A stretch of 64,000 bases of DNA, from the NCBI RefSeq assembly GCF_020150815.1, contig NZ_CP083723.1:1426001-1490000 (forward strand), in the 5' to 3' direction. Source of the stretch: Haloprofundus salilacus (GTDB lineage Archaea; Halobacteriota; Halobacteria; Halobacteriales; Haloferacaceae). The notes under the pieces are model-generated. The model made no database searches, had not been told where the DNA came from, and saw only the letters and a program-made list of their open reading frames with translations. The position numbers and the translations under genes are program-made. Below are positions 24,359 through 33,389 of the stretch, in pieces. Every line of letters begins with the position of its first letter. Position 1 is the first letter of the stretch.

Positions 24359-25435
24359 TCAGTCTGCTTGCTGGGCGACGCGGTGGTACGGCGCGCGCGA
24401 GATTGCCTCGCGGAGCTCGGCAAGCGACTCGCGTCCCCCGCTCGTCATCGCGCCGACGACGGCGAACACCTCCTGTCGAGACACCTTCACGCCGCGGCCG
24501 GTGAGCGCGTCCTCGGGGTTGGCCGACAGTTCGCGGAGCGTGCCGACGGCCAGGAGGAACGGGATCGCCCACGCAGCGAGTGTGTTGCCGTCGGTCGTCG
24601 GCACCGTTTCGAGGTACGTCTGCGCGTCGTCGAGGAACGACCGGGCGTGGTTGGCCGTTCGGCGGACGACCGTCGTCGCCCCCGCTTTGTTCGCGGGGTC
24701 GACCACGTTATCCTGCGCGATGCCCTCGTCTTCGAGCCACTCCGCCGGGAGGTAGACGTTGTTCTCCTCGGTGTAGTCGTCGTAGACGTCTTTGGAGATG
24801 TTGACGAGTTGGAGGAGGAGGCCGAACTCCTCGGCGGTGTTGTAGAGGCGCTTGCGGCGCTCGGAGTCGATGTCGCCGCGGGTGACGAGGTTGGTGATGA
24901 GGTTGCCGACGGTTCCGGCGGCGTAGTAGCAGTACTCTTCGAGTTCCTCACGCGACTGGATGCGGAGACCGTCGGTGTCGGCGTAGCGTTCGACGAACAT
25001 CGCCATTCCCTGCACGAGTTCGCGGGCCGGCGGCGTCACTGCCTCCCGAACATCCTCGGGGAGCGACTCGAACGTGCGGAACACCCGCGGCGACTCGGCG
25101 ACGACCTCCCAATCGTCGTTTCGAGCCTCCGGGGCGGGTAACCAAGGCTCAACGGCCTCGGTGAACTGTTCGATACTCGTCTCGTCTGTCGGGTTGAGCG
25201 TGGCATCGTACAGGTGGAGCAGTCGGGACTGCTCGTCTGCGGGGATGTGCTCTGCGTCTTCGACGGTATCGGCGATACGGCAGACGAGGTAGCCGAGACA
25301 GATGTACGATGACATCGGCTCGTCGAGGACGCGCACGGTGAGTGCGAACGTCCGCGAGACGCCTTGGACGGCGTCGTGACACCACTGCAAGTCTGCGTCG
25401 TTCCCGGGCGGGCGGGCATCTGCGTCTTCAGGCAT
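24359..25435 (-). CDS. Squalene/phytoene synthase family protein, probably squalene synthase
   Basis: Protein of 358 residues, the typical length. The first Asp-rich motif is IADTVED (Asp56-Asp60), the second NISKDVYDD (212-220) within QLVNISKDV, and YYAAGTVGNL is the conserved flap. These bind the two prenyl diphosphates for head-to-head condensation. The long spacer and the acidic loop DYTEENNVYLP fit squalene-type enzymes of haloarchaea; a phytoene synthase (CrtB) role cannot be excluded from sequence alone. It is read in the same direction as the mevalonate-pathway decarboxylase and is divergent from an acyl-CoA dehydrogenase gene. Confidence 0.83.
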   Translation of the reverse strand: MPEDADARPPGNDADLQWCHDAVQGVSRTFALTVRVLDEPMSSYICLGYLVCRIADTVEDAEHIPADEQSRLLHLYDATLNPTDETSIEQFTEAVEPWLPAPEARNDDWEVVAESPRVFRTFESLPEDVREAVTPPARELVQGMAMFVERYADTDGLRIQSREELEEYCYYAAGTVGNLITNLVTRGDIDSERRKRLYNTAEEFGLLLQLVNISKDVYDDYTEENNVYLPAEWLEDEGIAQDNVVDPANKAGATTVVRRTANHARSFLDDAQTYLETVPTTDGNTLAAWAIPFLLAVGTLRELSANPEDALTGRGVKVSRQEVFAVVGAMTSGGRESLAELREAISRAPYHRVAQQAD

Positions 25436-25554
25436 CCGAAGTATCCGTGTTTACGGCAGGAGACATAAAAAGCCTCGTGGCACTTTCTTCGAATTCGCCT
25501 CCGTCGCGGCGCCCACCCGGAAAACCTAAACGGAAGACGGTGAAAGACCGCAGC

Positions 25555-26697
25555 ATGGACTTCCAGCTCTCGGCCGAGCAGAAGCAGATTCGGGATATGG
25601 TCGCGGAGTTCGTCGACGAGGAGATCCGTCCCGTCGCCGCCGACATCGACGAAACCGACGAGTTCCCCGCCGACCTCGTCTCCGAGATGGCCGAACTCGG
25701 ACTGATGGGGATGCCTTTCCCCGAGAAGTACGGCGGTGCGGGTCTCGACTACCACTCCTACGCCATCGGTCTCGAAGAGATCTCGCGCGGCAGCGGTGGT
25801 CTCGGCACCATCGTCGCCGCTCACACTAGCCTCGCAGGTAACATGGTCTACGCGTTCGGCAACGAGGACCAGAAGCAGGAGTACCTCACGCCGCTCAACA
25901 CGGGCGAGGACATCGGCGCGTTCGCGCTCTCGGAGGCGGGAGCCGGCAGCGACGTTCCGTCGATGACGACGACAGCAGAGAAAGACGGCGACGAGTACGT
26001 CGTCAACGGCGGAAAACTCTGGATTTCGAACGGCTCCGTCGCCGACACGGTCACGCTGTTCGCCAAGACGGACCCCGAAGCGGACAACAAGGGAATCAGT
26101 TCGTTCGTCGTCCGCCCCGAGGAGGACGACGGCTTCGTCGTCGAAGGCACCGAGCACAAACTCGGCGACAAGGGCTGTCCGACCGCCGAACTCCGCTTCG
26201 ACGACATGCGCATCCCCGAAACCCGCCTGCTCGGCGAGGAGGGCGACGGCTTCGTCCACGCGCTAAAGACGCTCAACGGCGGTCGCATCACCATCGCAGC
26301 GCGCTCCATCGGCATCGCTCGCGCCGCGCTCGACGACGCACTCCGTTACTCCCAAGAACGTGAGCAGTTCGACCAGCAGATCGCCCGCTTCCAGTCCATC
26401 CAACACAAACTGGCCGACATGGACACGAAGATTCAGGCAGCCAAACTGCTGATGCACCGGGCGGCGGACAAGAAGATTCGCGGCGAGAACTTCATCAAGG
26501 AGGCCGCGCAGGCGAAGCTGTACGCCAGCGAAATCAGCCGCGAGGTGGCCAACGAGGGCATCCAGATTCACGGCGGCTACGGCTACACGAAGGATTTCGC
26601 CGCCGAGCGCTACTACCGCGACGCGAAACTCAACGAAATTTACGAAGGGACGAGCGAGATCCTGCGCAACACCATCGCCGCGCAGTTGCTGGACTGA
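25555..26697 (+). CDS. acd: Acyl-CoA dehydrogenase
   Basis: Protein of 380 residues, the standard length. Signatures: FALSEAGAGSDVPSM (FAD contact), WISNGSVADTVTLF, the C-terminal QIHGGYGYTKDFAAERYYRD and IYEGTSEI, with catalytic Glu364. It oxidises acyl-CoA to enoyl-CoA, passing electrons to ETF. Unlike the enzyme at 10.5 kb it has the normal YEGT base. Chain-length preference cannot be read from the sequence; short- or branched-chain substrates are common for this haloarchaeal type. It is monocistronic, with an AT-rich CCTAAACGG about 28 nt before the ATG. Confidence 0.93.
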   Translation: MDFQLSAEQKQIRDMVAEFVDEEIRPVAADIDETDEFPADLVSEMAELGLMGMPFPEKYGGAGLDYHSYAIGLEEISRGSGGLGTIVAAHTSLAGNMVYAFGNEDQKQEYLTPLNTGEDIGAFALSEAGAGSDVPSMTTTAEKDGDEYVVNGGKLWISNGSVADTVTLFAKTDPEADNKGISSFVVRPEEDDGFVVEGTEHKLGDKGCPTAELRFDDMRIPETRLLGEEGDGFVHALKTLNGGRITIAARSIGIARAALDDALRYSQEREQFDQQIARFQSIQHKLADMDTKIQAAKLLMHRAADKKIRGENFIKEAAQAKLYASEISREVANEGIQIHGGYGYTKDFAAERYYRDAKLNEIYEGTSEILRNTIAAQLLD

Positions 26698-27174
26698 AGC
26701 CGTCGGCTCCGTCGCCACAGACGAATGCCGACGGTGGCAACCCAGACGGTGAGAATTCGACGGCCGCAGAGGTGATCGAAGTTCCGAAGCAGACGACTCG
26801 TAAGTGAGCGACGACGAGAAAATCGTTCTCCGGCGACGACCGACACGGAGTGAGACGCTTTCGATAACACGACTTTCGCGTGTCCTTCTCTCATAGAACA
26901 CACTCAGACCAGCATGTCTATTCACCACGGGCGAGTTTCCCACTATCTTCTGACAATTCTTTTCAGCGGTCGCGGCGGACTCTCAGTAAGGAACCGACGA
27001 CCCGTCAGGCAGTTCACCGCGCTCCGGACCGTCACGACAGTTCGTCGCTACTGGGAGATAACCGATGCTACCAGACGACCACCTACCAACGCCGACACGT
27101 TCGGACCGACGCGCCGAGAGCCGAACCGAACGACACAGCGGAGACACACCCGCGGTGAGCGGTGGTGCGTCCGC
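26698..27174. other. Intergenic region before nuoCD; no convincing gene
   Basis: This 477-nt stretch carries no recognisable protein. A 37-codon frame (27065-27178) ends in TGA overlapping the GTG start of nuoCD as GTGA, which could be a coupled leader peptide, but its residues are polar low-complexity and there is no family match. AT-rich patches near 26880-26960 (AACACACTCAG, CACTATCTTCTGACAATTC) may hold the nuoCD promoter. No other nuo subunit remnant could be read. Confidence 0.35.
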
Positions 27175-28854
27175 GTGAGCCTCGAAGAGTCCGAAGGAGC
27201 GGAGTCCGAGGCGACGACGCCAGCCGTCGAGCAGACTCGTGAGGAAGCGCTCGCCGACCTGCTCGGCGACCGCGTCGTCGAGCGCGACGACCACAAGAAC
27301 GCTCCGGCGTTCGTCGTCCGACCAGACGCCGTCCAAGACGTGCTCTCGACGCTGAAGGAGGAGGCCGGATTTGACCACCTCTCCTGTCTCTCCGCCCAAG
27401 AGTACGTCGACCGCTACGAGTCCATCTACCACCTGAAGAAGTACGCCGACCCGACCGACGAAGTGAGCATCGTCGTTCCGACGCCGACGGACCGTCCGGT
27501 GAGCCAGTCGGCCGAACCCGTGTTTCGGACCGCGGACTGGCACGAACGCGAGGCGTACGACCTCATCGGTATCGAGTACGAGGGCCACCCCGACCTCCGG
27601 CGCATCCTCCTCCCCGAGACGTGGCAGGGTCATCCGCTGGCGCTCGATTACGACCAGGAGCGACCGCAAATCGTCGCCTTGCGCGAGCACGCGAACCCCC
27701 TTCGGGACGACCACCGCGGCGACCAGGACTCGGATACGATGTTTCTCAACATCGGCCCGCATCATCCAGCGACTCACGGGGTGCTGCACCTCAAGTGTAC
27801 GCTCGACGGTGAGCAGGTCGCCGACGTGGATCCCGACATCGGCTATCTGCATCGCTGCGAGGAGCAGATGTGTCAGCAAGGCACCTACCGCTACCAGATA
27901 ATCCCGTACTCGGACCGCTGGGACTACACCGCCAATATCCCGAACGAATGGGCCGTCGCGCGGGCCATCGAAGATTTGGCAGATATCGACGTGCCCGAGT
28001 ACGCGGACGTGCTCCGGACTATGTCGGTCGAACTAGGCCGGATGCTCGGCCACTTCCTCGCCGTCGGGACGTTCGCACTGGACGTGTACGGCGACTTCAC
28101 GGCCATTTTCATGTACGCCGTCCGCGACCGGGAGAAGGTCCAGAACATCCTCGAAGACCTCACCGGCCAGCGGATGATGTTCTACTACTTCCGGCTGGGG
28201 GGCGTCGTCTGGGATCTCCCCGAACCGCGCGAGGAGTTCTTCGAGAACGTCAGGGATTTCCTCGAAGAGCTCCCCCCGACGCTCGAAGAGTACCACGACC
28301 TCATCACCGGCAACGAGATTCTGCAGTCGCGCACCGTCGGCACCGGCGTGTTGCCACCCGAGGTCGCCAAGGACTACGGCGTCACCGGCCCCGTCGCCCG
28401 CGCCTCCGGCATCGATTACGACCTGCGCCGTGACGACCCCTACGGCTACTACTCGGAACTCGACTGGAACGTTGCGGTCGAGGACGGCTGCGACAACTAC
28501 GCACGGTTACTCGTTCGCCTCCGCGAGGTCGAGGAGTCGGCGAAGATCGTCGGCCAGTGTATCGATATCCTCGAAGACTGGCCCGAGGAGGAACGAACCA
28601 TCCAGTCGAACGTGCCGCGGACCTTGCGCCCCAACGACGACACGGAAACGTACAAGGCGGTCGAAGCGGCGAAGGGCGAGATGGGCATCTACATCCGCGC
28701 AGACGGCACCGACTCGCCCGCGCGGTTCAAGATACGGAGCCCCTGCTTCAACAACCTCCACTCGCTACCCGAGATGGCCAACGGCGAGTACGTCCCGGAC
28801 CTTGTCGCGGCGCTCGGCAGTCTCGACATCGTCCTCGGGTCGGTCGACCGATAA
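27175..28854 (+). CDS. nuoCD: Fused NuoCD subunit of NADH dehydrogenase-like complex I (orphan copy)
   Basis: Protein of 559 residues from a GTG start ([10 protein letters not shown]). Residues about 1-180 form the NuoC part ([20 protein letters not shown]), the rest the NuoD 49-kDa part with [30 protein letters not shown] and the C-terminal [18 protein letters not shown]. The fusion is normal for haloarchaea. NuoCD helps form the quinone site of the F420H2/NADH-type complex I in the membrane. Here no nuoA, B, H, I, J-N gene is adjacent, so this is an isolated copy, probably a paralogue of one in the main operon. It converges with mscS; a longer 5' frame is basic and rejected. Confidence 0.9.
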   Translation: MSLEESEGAESEATTPAVEQTREEALADLLGDRVVERDDHKNAPAFVVRPDAVQDVLSTLKEEAGFDHLSCLSAQEYVDRYESIYHLKKYADPTDEVSIVVPTPTDRPVSQSAEPVFRTADWHEREAYDLIGIEYEGHPDLRRILLPETWQGHPLALDYDQERPQIVALREHANPLRDDHRGDQDSDTMFLNIGPHHPATHGVLHLKCTLDGEQVADVDPDIGYLHRCEEQMCQQGTYRYQIIPYSDRWDYTANIPNEWAVARAIEDLADIDVPEYADVLRTMSVELGRMLGHFLAVGTFALDVYGDFTAIFMYAVRDREKVQNILEDLTGQRMMFYYFRLGGVVWDLPEPREEFFENVRDFLEELPPTLEEYHDLITGNEILQSRTVGTGVLPPEVAKDYGVTGPVARASGIDYDLRRDDPYGYYSELDWNVAVEDGCDNYARLLVRLREVEESAKIVGQCIDILEDWPEEERTIQSNVPRTLRPNDDTETYKAVEAAKGEMGIYIRADGTDSPARFKIRSPCFNNLHSLPEMANGEYVPDLVAALGSLDIVLGSVDR

Positions 28855-28858
28855 AAAA
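28853..28858 (-). terminator. T-run terminator downstream of the mscS operon
   Basis: Six T on the minus strand directly past the MscS stop codon at 28874, overlapping the nuoCD stop on the other strand. A likely site of convergent termination. Confidence 0.4.
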
Positions 28859-28873
28859 GATATCCGGCGTCGC

Positions 28874-29797
28874 TCAGTCGTCGGCGCGGGACATCACGCG
28901 GTCCAGCCCTTCGATGTCGATCGATCCTGTGAGAGTGCGGTTCGGGAACGGGATGCTGATTCCCTCGGCGTCGAACCGCTGTTTCACGTCCGTCACGTAC
29001 TCGCCGCGCGTCCTCACGAAGTCCGAACGACTCGGCTGCGAGATCCAGATGCGCGAGTTTAGCACGACCGCCGAGTCGCCGAGTTCCGTCAGGCGGACCG
29101 ACGGTTCGGGGTTGGCGAGGATGTCGTCGCGCTTCTTCGCCTCTTCGAGGATGATCTCCGTCGCTTTCTCGATGTCGTCGTCGTAGCCGATGCCGAACGG
29201 CACCTGCAGGCGGAGTTTGTTCTTCGCGACGGGGTTCTTGATGACGCCGTCGGTGAGGTGGGAGTTCGGCACGGTCAGGAGTTCGTTGTCGAACGTCCGG
29301 ACGCGGGTGACGCGGAAGCTGATGTCCTCGACGATGCCGGAGTTGTCATCCCACTCTATCCAGTCACCGATGCGGAACGGTTTGTCGGTGAAGATGAACA
29401 CGCCCGCGACGAAGTTGGCGATGACGTCCTGCATCGCGAACCCGATGGCGAGCGTCGCCGCCGCCCCGATGGTCGCTAGCGCGGTGAGGATGTTCCCGAA
29501 CCCGGCGGCGGCGAACGCGACGCCGACGGCGACGAAGACGACGACGACGCCCAGCAGTTTACGGAGCGGCTTCTGGGCGTGTTCTTCCAGTCCCCGTGTG
29601 TCCAGCAGACGCCCCACGAGCGGCATGACGAGGAGTCGCCCAGCGAGATACACTGCCGCGAAGACGACGACGAACATCATCGCCGCGTCGATAGCGTTCG
29701 CCGTCGCGACGTTGCTGTCGAACCCGAGCGAGTTGACGAGGAACTTCGCTATCGGACCTTTCGGGACGACTTCGCCCGCCTGCAGCACGATTACCAT
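28874..29797 (-). CDS. mscS: Small-conductance mechanosensitive channel, MscS family
   Basis: Protein of 307 residues: three N-terminal hydrophobic helices, then the conserved pore/beta region TIGAAATLAIGFAMQDVIANF with its Gly/Ala-rich TM3, VAGVFIFTDKPFRIGDWI, and a cytoplasmic vestibule. It opens under membrane tension to release solutes during osmotic downshift, important for a halophile. Its ATG (29797) shares the last base of the preceding YhbY gene's TGA (TGATG), so it is translated by coupling. Promoter probably lies upstream of the YhbY gene. Confidence 0.92.
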   Translation of the reverse strand: MVIVLQAGEVVPKGPIAKFLVNSLGFDSNVATANAIDAAMMFVVVFAAVYLAGRLLVMPLVGRLLDTRGLEEHAQKPLRKLLGVVVVFVAVGVAFAAAGFGNILTALATIGAAATLAIGFAMQDVIANFVAGVFIFTDKPFRIGDWIEWDDNSGIVEDISFRVTRVRTFDNELLTVPNSHLTDGVIKNPVAKNKLRLQVPFGIGYDDDIEKATEIILEEAKKRDDILANPEPSVRLTELGDSAVVLNSRIWISQPSRSDFVRTRGEYVTDVKQRFDAEGISIPFPNRTLTGSIDIEGLDRVMSRADD

Positions 29798-30042
29798 CAG
29801 TGGAAGACCGCTGTGTTCCCGCGTGTCTCGACGAGCGTGGCGTTCACCGCCTCGGCGAGTTCGTCGGCGAGTTCCTCGGTCGAACTGCCGCCGCGGGCCG
29901 CTCGGAGGAACTTCACTTTCACCAGTTTCCGGTCGCCGAGTTGGTCGCGTAACTCGTCGGTGACCGCTTCGATACCGCTCTTGCCGACCCAGACCGTCAC
30001 GTCGACGTCGTGAGCCTGCTCGCGTAACTCGTTGTCTACCAT
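29797..30042 (-). CDS. YhbY-type (CRM domain) RNA-binding protein
   Basis: Protein of 81 residues, exactly one CRM domain. It reads as the YhbY fold: DVTVWVGKSGIEAVTDELRD, KLVKVKFLRAARGG and a C-terminal strand LVETRGNTAVFH. The GxxG RNA-binding loop is represented by VGKSG. In bacteria YhbY binds pre-50S ribosomes; in haloarchaea it is thought to act in ribosome or tRNA maturation. RNase P component 4 is encoded 118 nt upstream on the same strand, so an RNA-processing mini-cluster is likely, with mscS coupled behind it. Confidence 0.88.
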   Translation of the reverse strand: MVDNELREQAHDVDVTVWVGKSGIEAVTDELRDQLGDRKLVKVKFLRAARGGSSTEELADELAEAVNATLVETRGNTAVFH

Positions 30043-30160
30043 CTGTCCCGTCGTAGCAAGCGACGCGGTTTGAACCTTTAGTTACCGACCGGCGTTACCT
30101 GCCGTCGATACCAGTCGGAGGGGCGAGCGCCGAGGAGCGAATACAGCCGCAGGCGAACGC

Positions 30161-30442
30161 TCAGTCGCGGTACGGGTAGCGGTCGATGTGGCCGCAGTCG
30201 CAGCGAATCACCACGTGTCCGTCCTGCAGGCGGACGCGGGCGTTGACGCCCGGAACGAGGTAGACGTCGCAGGCGTCGCAGGAGAAACGTTTGAACTGGC
30301 GGGGCAGCCCGCACCGATGTCGCTCGTCGAGGCGGCGGGCGAGGCGGACGTACTCGCGGGAGCGGTCGAACTCGCGTTCTTTCGTCGCTTCGCAAGCGAG
30401 TTCGTGTAACCGCGCGATGCGCTCCTCGGCGATCGTCGTCAC
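30161..30442 (-). CDS. rnp4: Ribonuclease P protein component 4 (Rpr2/Rpp21)
   Basis: Protein of 93 residues from a GTG start at 30442. N-terminal helices (IAEERIARLHELACEA and REYVRLARRLDERH) are followed by the zinc ribbon: Cys44, Cys55, Cys58, Cys81 and Cys83, with the family block VPGVNARVRL and ending CGHIDRYPYRD. It is a protein subunit of archaeal RNase P, which trims tRNA 5' leaders. No ATG in frame gives a better start; a longer frame would add a non-family extension. Its CRM-protein neighbour downstream fits an RNA-processing role. Confidence 0.88.
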   Translation of the reverse strand: MTTIAEERIARLHELACEATKEREFDRSREYVRLARRLDERHRCGLPRQFKRFSCDACDVYLVPGVNARVRLQDGHVVIRCDCGHIDRYPYRD

Positions 30443-30562
30443 TCGTGAAGATGGTTCGCGACGCGCCAATAGATGTTGCGAAGCGCGGCGGGTTGGCCGT
30501 CTTCGCTCGCCTGCGGCGGCGAATCCCCGTACACTAATGCGGTCTCCGGGGAACCGACGAGC

Positions 30563-31621
30563 ATGCGCGTCCTCAACTATCTCGAACTCGCCTCCGAACT
30601 CGACCGGAGCGGCATCGGGACCGCGACCGACCAGCAGCGGGCCGCCCTCGAACGAACCGACGTCGAGGTCGTGACGTCGCCGTGGCGCGGTGACCACCCG
30701 GCGTGGGCCGCCGTCGAGGCGCTCCGCGGACGACGTGCGTTCGCGAACTACGACGTGGCGCACTGCAACCTCATCGGTCCCGGCAGCGTCGCCGTCGCCC
30801 GCCACGCCGAGCGCAACGACCGGCCACTGGTCCTCCACGCGCACGTAACGCGCGAGGATTTCGCCGAGAGCTTTCGCGGGTCGACACTCGCCGCGAAACC
30901 GCTCGGCCGCTACCTCAAGTGGTTCTACTCGCAGGCCGACCTCGTGCTCTGTCCGAGCGAGTACACCAAGGAAGTCCTCGAATCCTACCCGGTCGACGCG
31001 CCCGTCCGCCCGATGAGCAACGGCGTCGACCTCGACTCCCTCGAAGGCCACGAGGCCCTCTGCGAGGAGTACCGCGAGCGCTACGACCTCTCGGGACCGG
31101 TCGTCTTCGCCGTCGGCAGCGTCTTCGAGCGCAAGGGACTCACCACCTTCTGCGAACTCGCGCAGGCGACAGAGTACGAGTTCGTCTGGTTCGGCACGTA
31201 CGACGAGGGGCCGCACGCGTCGTCGACGGTCCGGCACTGGACGCAGAACCCTCCGCAAAATCTCACGTTCTCGGGCTGGGTCGACGACAAGCGCGGCGCG
31301 TTCGCGGCGGGCGACATCTTCTGTTTCCCGACGAAAGTCGAGAACCAGGGATTGGTCGTCCTCGAAGCGATGGCCTGCGGGAAGGCAGTCGTGCTCCGCG
31401 ACATCCCCGTCTTCCGCGAGTTCTATACCGACGGCCACGACTGCCTGCTCTGTTCGACGCGTGAGGAGTTCGAAGCGGCGCTCGACCGCCTCGCCGCGGA
31501 CCCCGACCTCAGGGAGCGACTCGGCAAAAATGCCAGAAAGACGGCCGAAGAACACGGACTCGACCGCGTCGGTGAGCAACTCGTCGAGGCGTATGAGGAC
31601 GTGTCGGCGGGCCGCGTCTGA
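30563..31621 (+). CDS. GT4-family glycosyltransferase (first of a tandem pair)
   Basis: Protein of 352 residues from the ATG at 30563. It has the GT-B fold of family 4: donor-site blocks VVFAVGSVFERKGL (about 181) and FPTKVENQGLVVLEAMACGK (about 255-274) containing the EX7E motif, and NGVDLDSLEG as a linker. The acceptor domain begins MRVLNYLELASELDRSGIG. It is a retaining nucleotide-sugar transferase, likely acting on lipid or protein acceptors at the membrane. A second GT4 gene begins 81 nt downstream in the same direction; the two may act in sequence in glycolipid synthesis. Acceptor unknown. Confidence 0.88.
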   Translation: MRVLNYLELASELDRSGIGTATDQQRAALERTDVEVVTSPWRGDHPAWAAVEALRGRRAFANYDVAHCNLIGPGSVAVARHAERNDRPLVLHAHVTREDFAESFRGSTLAAKPLGRYLKWFYSQADLVLCPSEYTKEVLESYPVDAPVRPMSNGVDLDSLEGHEALCEEYRERYDLSGPVVFAVGSVFERKGLTTFCELAQATEYEFVWFGTYDEGPHASSTVRHWTQNPPQNLTFSGWVDDKRGAFAAGDIFCFPTKVENQGLVVLEAMACGKAVVLRDIPVFREFYTDGHDCLLCSTREEFEAALDRLAADPDLRERLGKNARKTAEEHGLDRVGEQLVEAYEDVSAGRV

Positions 31622-31701
31622 GGCCGACGACCTCCGAACGGAACGCCGACCGGGGCGGAAAGTCAAAACGACTTAACCCCGAGTCTTCGAATCTCGTGAC
31701 A

Positions 31702-32817
31702 ATGCACTCGGTCGTCGCGTTCACCGACACCTACCTGCCTACCGTCAACGGCGTCACCTACACCGTCCACTCGTGGCGGGATCGCTGGCAGGCCCGTGGC
31801 GGTCGGATGGACGTGGTCTACCCCGACGCCGACGGGTACGAACCGGAGAACGGGGAGTACCCCATCCGCAGTCTCCCCTTTCCCTTCTACGACGGCTTCC
31901 GCTTCGGTCTCCCTCGCGTCCCCCGTGCGGTGCGGAACGTCGACGTCGTCCACGCGCACACGCCGTTCGCGCTCGGTCTCGGCGGCCTGCGCCTCGCCCG
32001 CCGCGAGGGGTTGCCGTTCGTCGTCTCCTACCACACCCCGAGCAGCGAGTACGCCTCGTATCTCACCTCGCGCCGGCGACTCGAAGACGGCATCGAACGC
32101 CTCTCGGAGTCGTACGAGCGGTGGTTCCTCGGCCACGCGGCAGCCGTCGTCGTCCCGAGCGAGGCGACCCGCGACGACCTTCGGAGCCGAGTCGGCGACG
32201 ACGTGGGGATCAGCGTCGTCCCCAACGGCGTCGACGTCGACCGGTTCCGCCCCGTCGACGCGACGGCGTTCCGCGACCGGCACGGTCTCTCGGACTCGGA
32301 CACTCTCGTCGGCTACACGGGACGACACGGCTACGAGAAATGTCTCAGCGACATCATCGACGCCGCCGCGGGACTCGACGCGACCGTCGTCTTCGGCGGC
32401 GACGGTCCCGCGCGCGAGCATCTCGAAGCGACGGCGCGAGAGCGCGGCGTCGACGCCCGGTTCCTCGGATTCCTCGACCGCGAGGAGCTCCCGGCGTTCT
32501 ACAGTTCGCTCGACGCGTTTCTCTTCCCGAGTCCCGTCGAGACGCAAGGGCTGGTCGCGCTCGAAGCGAACGCCTGCGGGACCCCCGTCGTCGGCGTCGA
32601 CCGCGGGGCGCTCTCCAACACCATCGAGGAGGGCGTCACTGGCTACCACTACGACCTCGGCGACACCGAGGGCTTTCGAGCGGCTATCGAGCGGACGCTC
32701 GACGAGACGGCGGAGCTCGAACGTCGCTGTCTCGACCGGCGCGAGTCGCTGAGCGTCGAACACGCCGTCGACCGACTCGCGGACGTGTACGACGCGGTCA
32801 CCGGTAGCGGAGCTTAA
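31702..32817 (+). CDS. GT4-family glycosyltransferase (second of the tandem pair)
   Basis: Protein of 371 residues from the ATG at 31702; a GTG two codons earlier is an alternative. The N-terminal acceptor domain has FTDTYLPTVNGVTYTVHSW, typical of glycosyltransferases making diacylglycerol- or archaeol-linked sugars such as MgtA/PimB-like enzymes. The donor domain has TLVGYTGRHGYEKCL, VVFGGDGPAREHLE, and VETQGLVALEANACGTP with EX7E. It likely adds a sugar to a lipid in the cytoplasmic leaflet. Its closeness to the upstream GT4 gene suggests joint expression. Confidence 0.88.
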   Translation: MHSVVAFTDTYLPTVNGVTYTVHSWRDRWQARGGRMDVVYPDADGYEPENGEYPIRSLPFPFYDGFRFGLPRVPRAVRNVDVVHAHTPFALGLGGLRLARREGLPFVVSYHTPSSEYASYLTSRRRLEDGIERLSESYERWFLGHAAAVVVPSEATRDDLRSRVGDDVGISVVPNGVDVDRFRPVDATAFRDRHGLSDSDTLVGYTGRHGYEKCLSDIIDAAAGLDATVVFGGDGPAREHLEATARERGVDARFLGFLDREELPAFYSSLDAFLFPSPVETQGLVALEANACGTPVVGVDRGALSNTIEEGVTGYHYDLGDTEGFRAAIERTLDETAELERRCLDRRESLSVEHAVDRLADVYDAVTGSGA

Positions 32818-32858
32818 CGAGAAAATCGGAGCCGACAGTCGGTCGACTTCTGATCGAC

Positions 32859-33302
32859 TTACCGGTCTTCGAGCGCGTCGGCGATGCGCTGGAGCTGTCG
32901 CGTCTGGTCGCGGACCTCGTCGCGCAGTTGGCGCACCTCGCGGACGAGCGCCTCGTTGTCGTTGCCGCTCTCCTCGGGTCGGCCGCCCGGACCGCCGCCC
33001 ATGCCGCCGGGACCGCCCGGTCCGCCGCCCATCATGCCGCTCATCATCTGTGCGAACGGGTTGCCGCCGCCACCCATGCCGCCGGGACCGCCCGGTCCGC
33101 CGCCGCCCATCATCTCGGCCATCGGGTCCTCACCCTCCTCGCCGCGTTCTTCTCGTTCCTTCGCGCGCCGCTCTCGAATCTCCTCGACGCGCTCGCGGAA
33201 CGATTTCTCCTCCTCGTCGCCGGATTCGGCGTCGGCGTTCTCCTCGGCTTCGATGTTCACGTCCTCGGACTCCGTCGGCTCGTCGGGTTCGTCTTCTGGC
33301 AT
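32859..33302 (-). CDS. Acidic coiled-coil protein with Gly/Pro/Met-rich repeats, unknown function
   Basis: Protein of 147 residues from the ATG at 33302. Three parts: a very acidic N-terminal tail (1-60) with a charged helix (RERVEEIRERRAKEREE), a low-complexity centre with two copies of GGGPGGPGGMGGG separated by NPFAQMMSGMMG (about 66-106), and a C-terminal coiled coil of about 35 residues (REVRQLRDEVRDQTRQL). The layout resembles haloarchaeal proteins of unknown role with disordered Gly-rich linkers, possibly oligomeric or condensate-forming. Monocistronic, convergent with the GT4 gene. Confidence 0.6.
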   Translation of the reverse strand: MPEDEPDEPTESEDVNIEAEENADAESGDEEEKSFRERVEEIRERRAKEREERGEEGEDPMAEMMGGGGPGGPGGMGGGGNPFAQMMSGMMGGGPGGPGGMGGGPGGRPEESGNDNEALVREVRQLRDEVRDQTRQLQRIADALEDR

Positions 33303-33389
33303 AGCTTCGCGTTCGCACCCCACGCCGAAAAGCGTTGGCACTCGGGCGACGGAGCGGCGGCGTCTGGCGGTTTCTTCAGCTCTGGTAGC

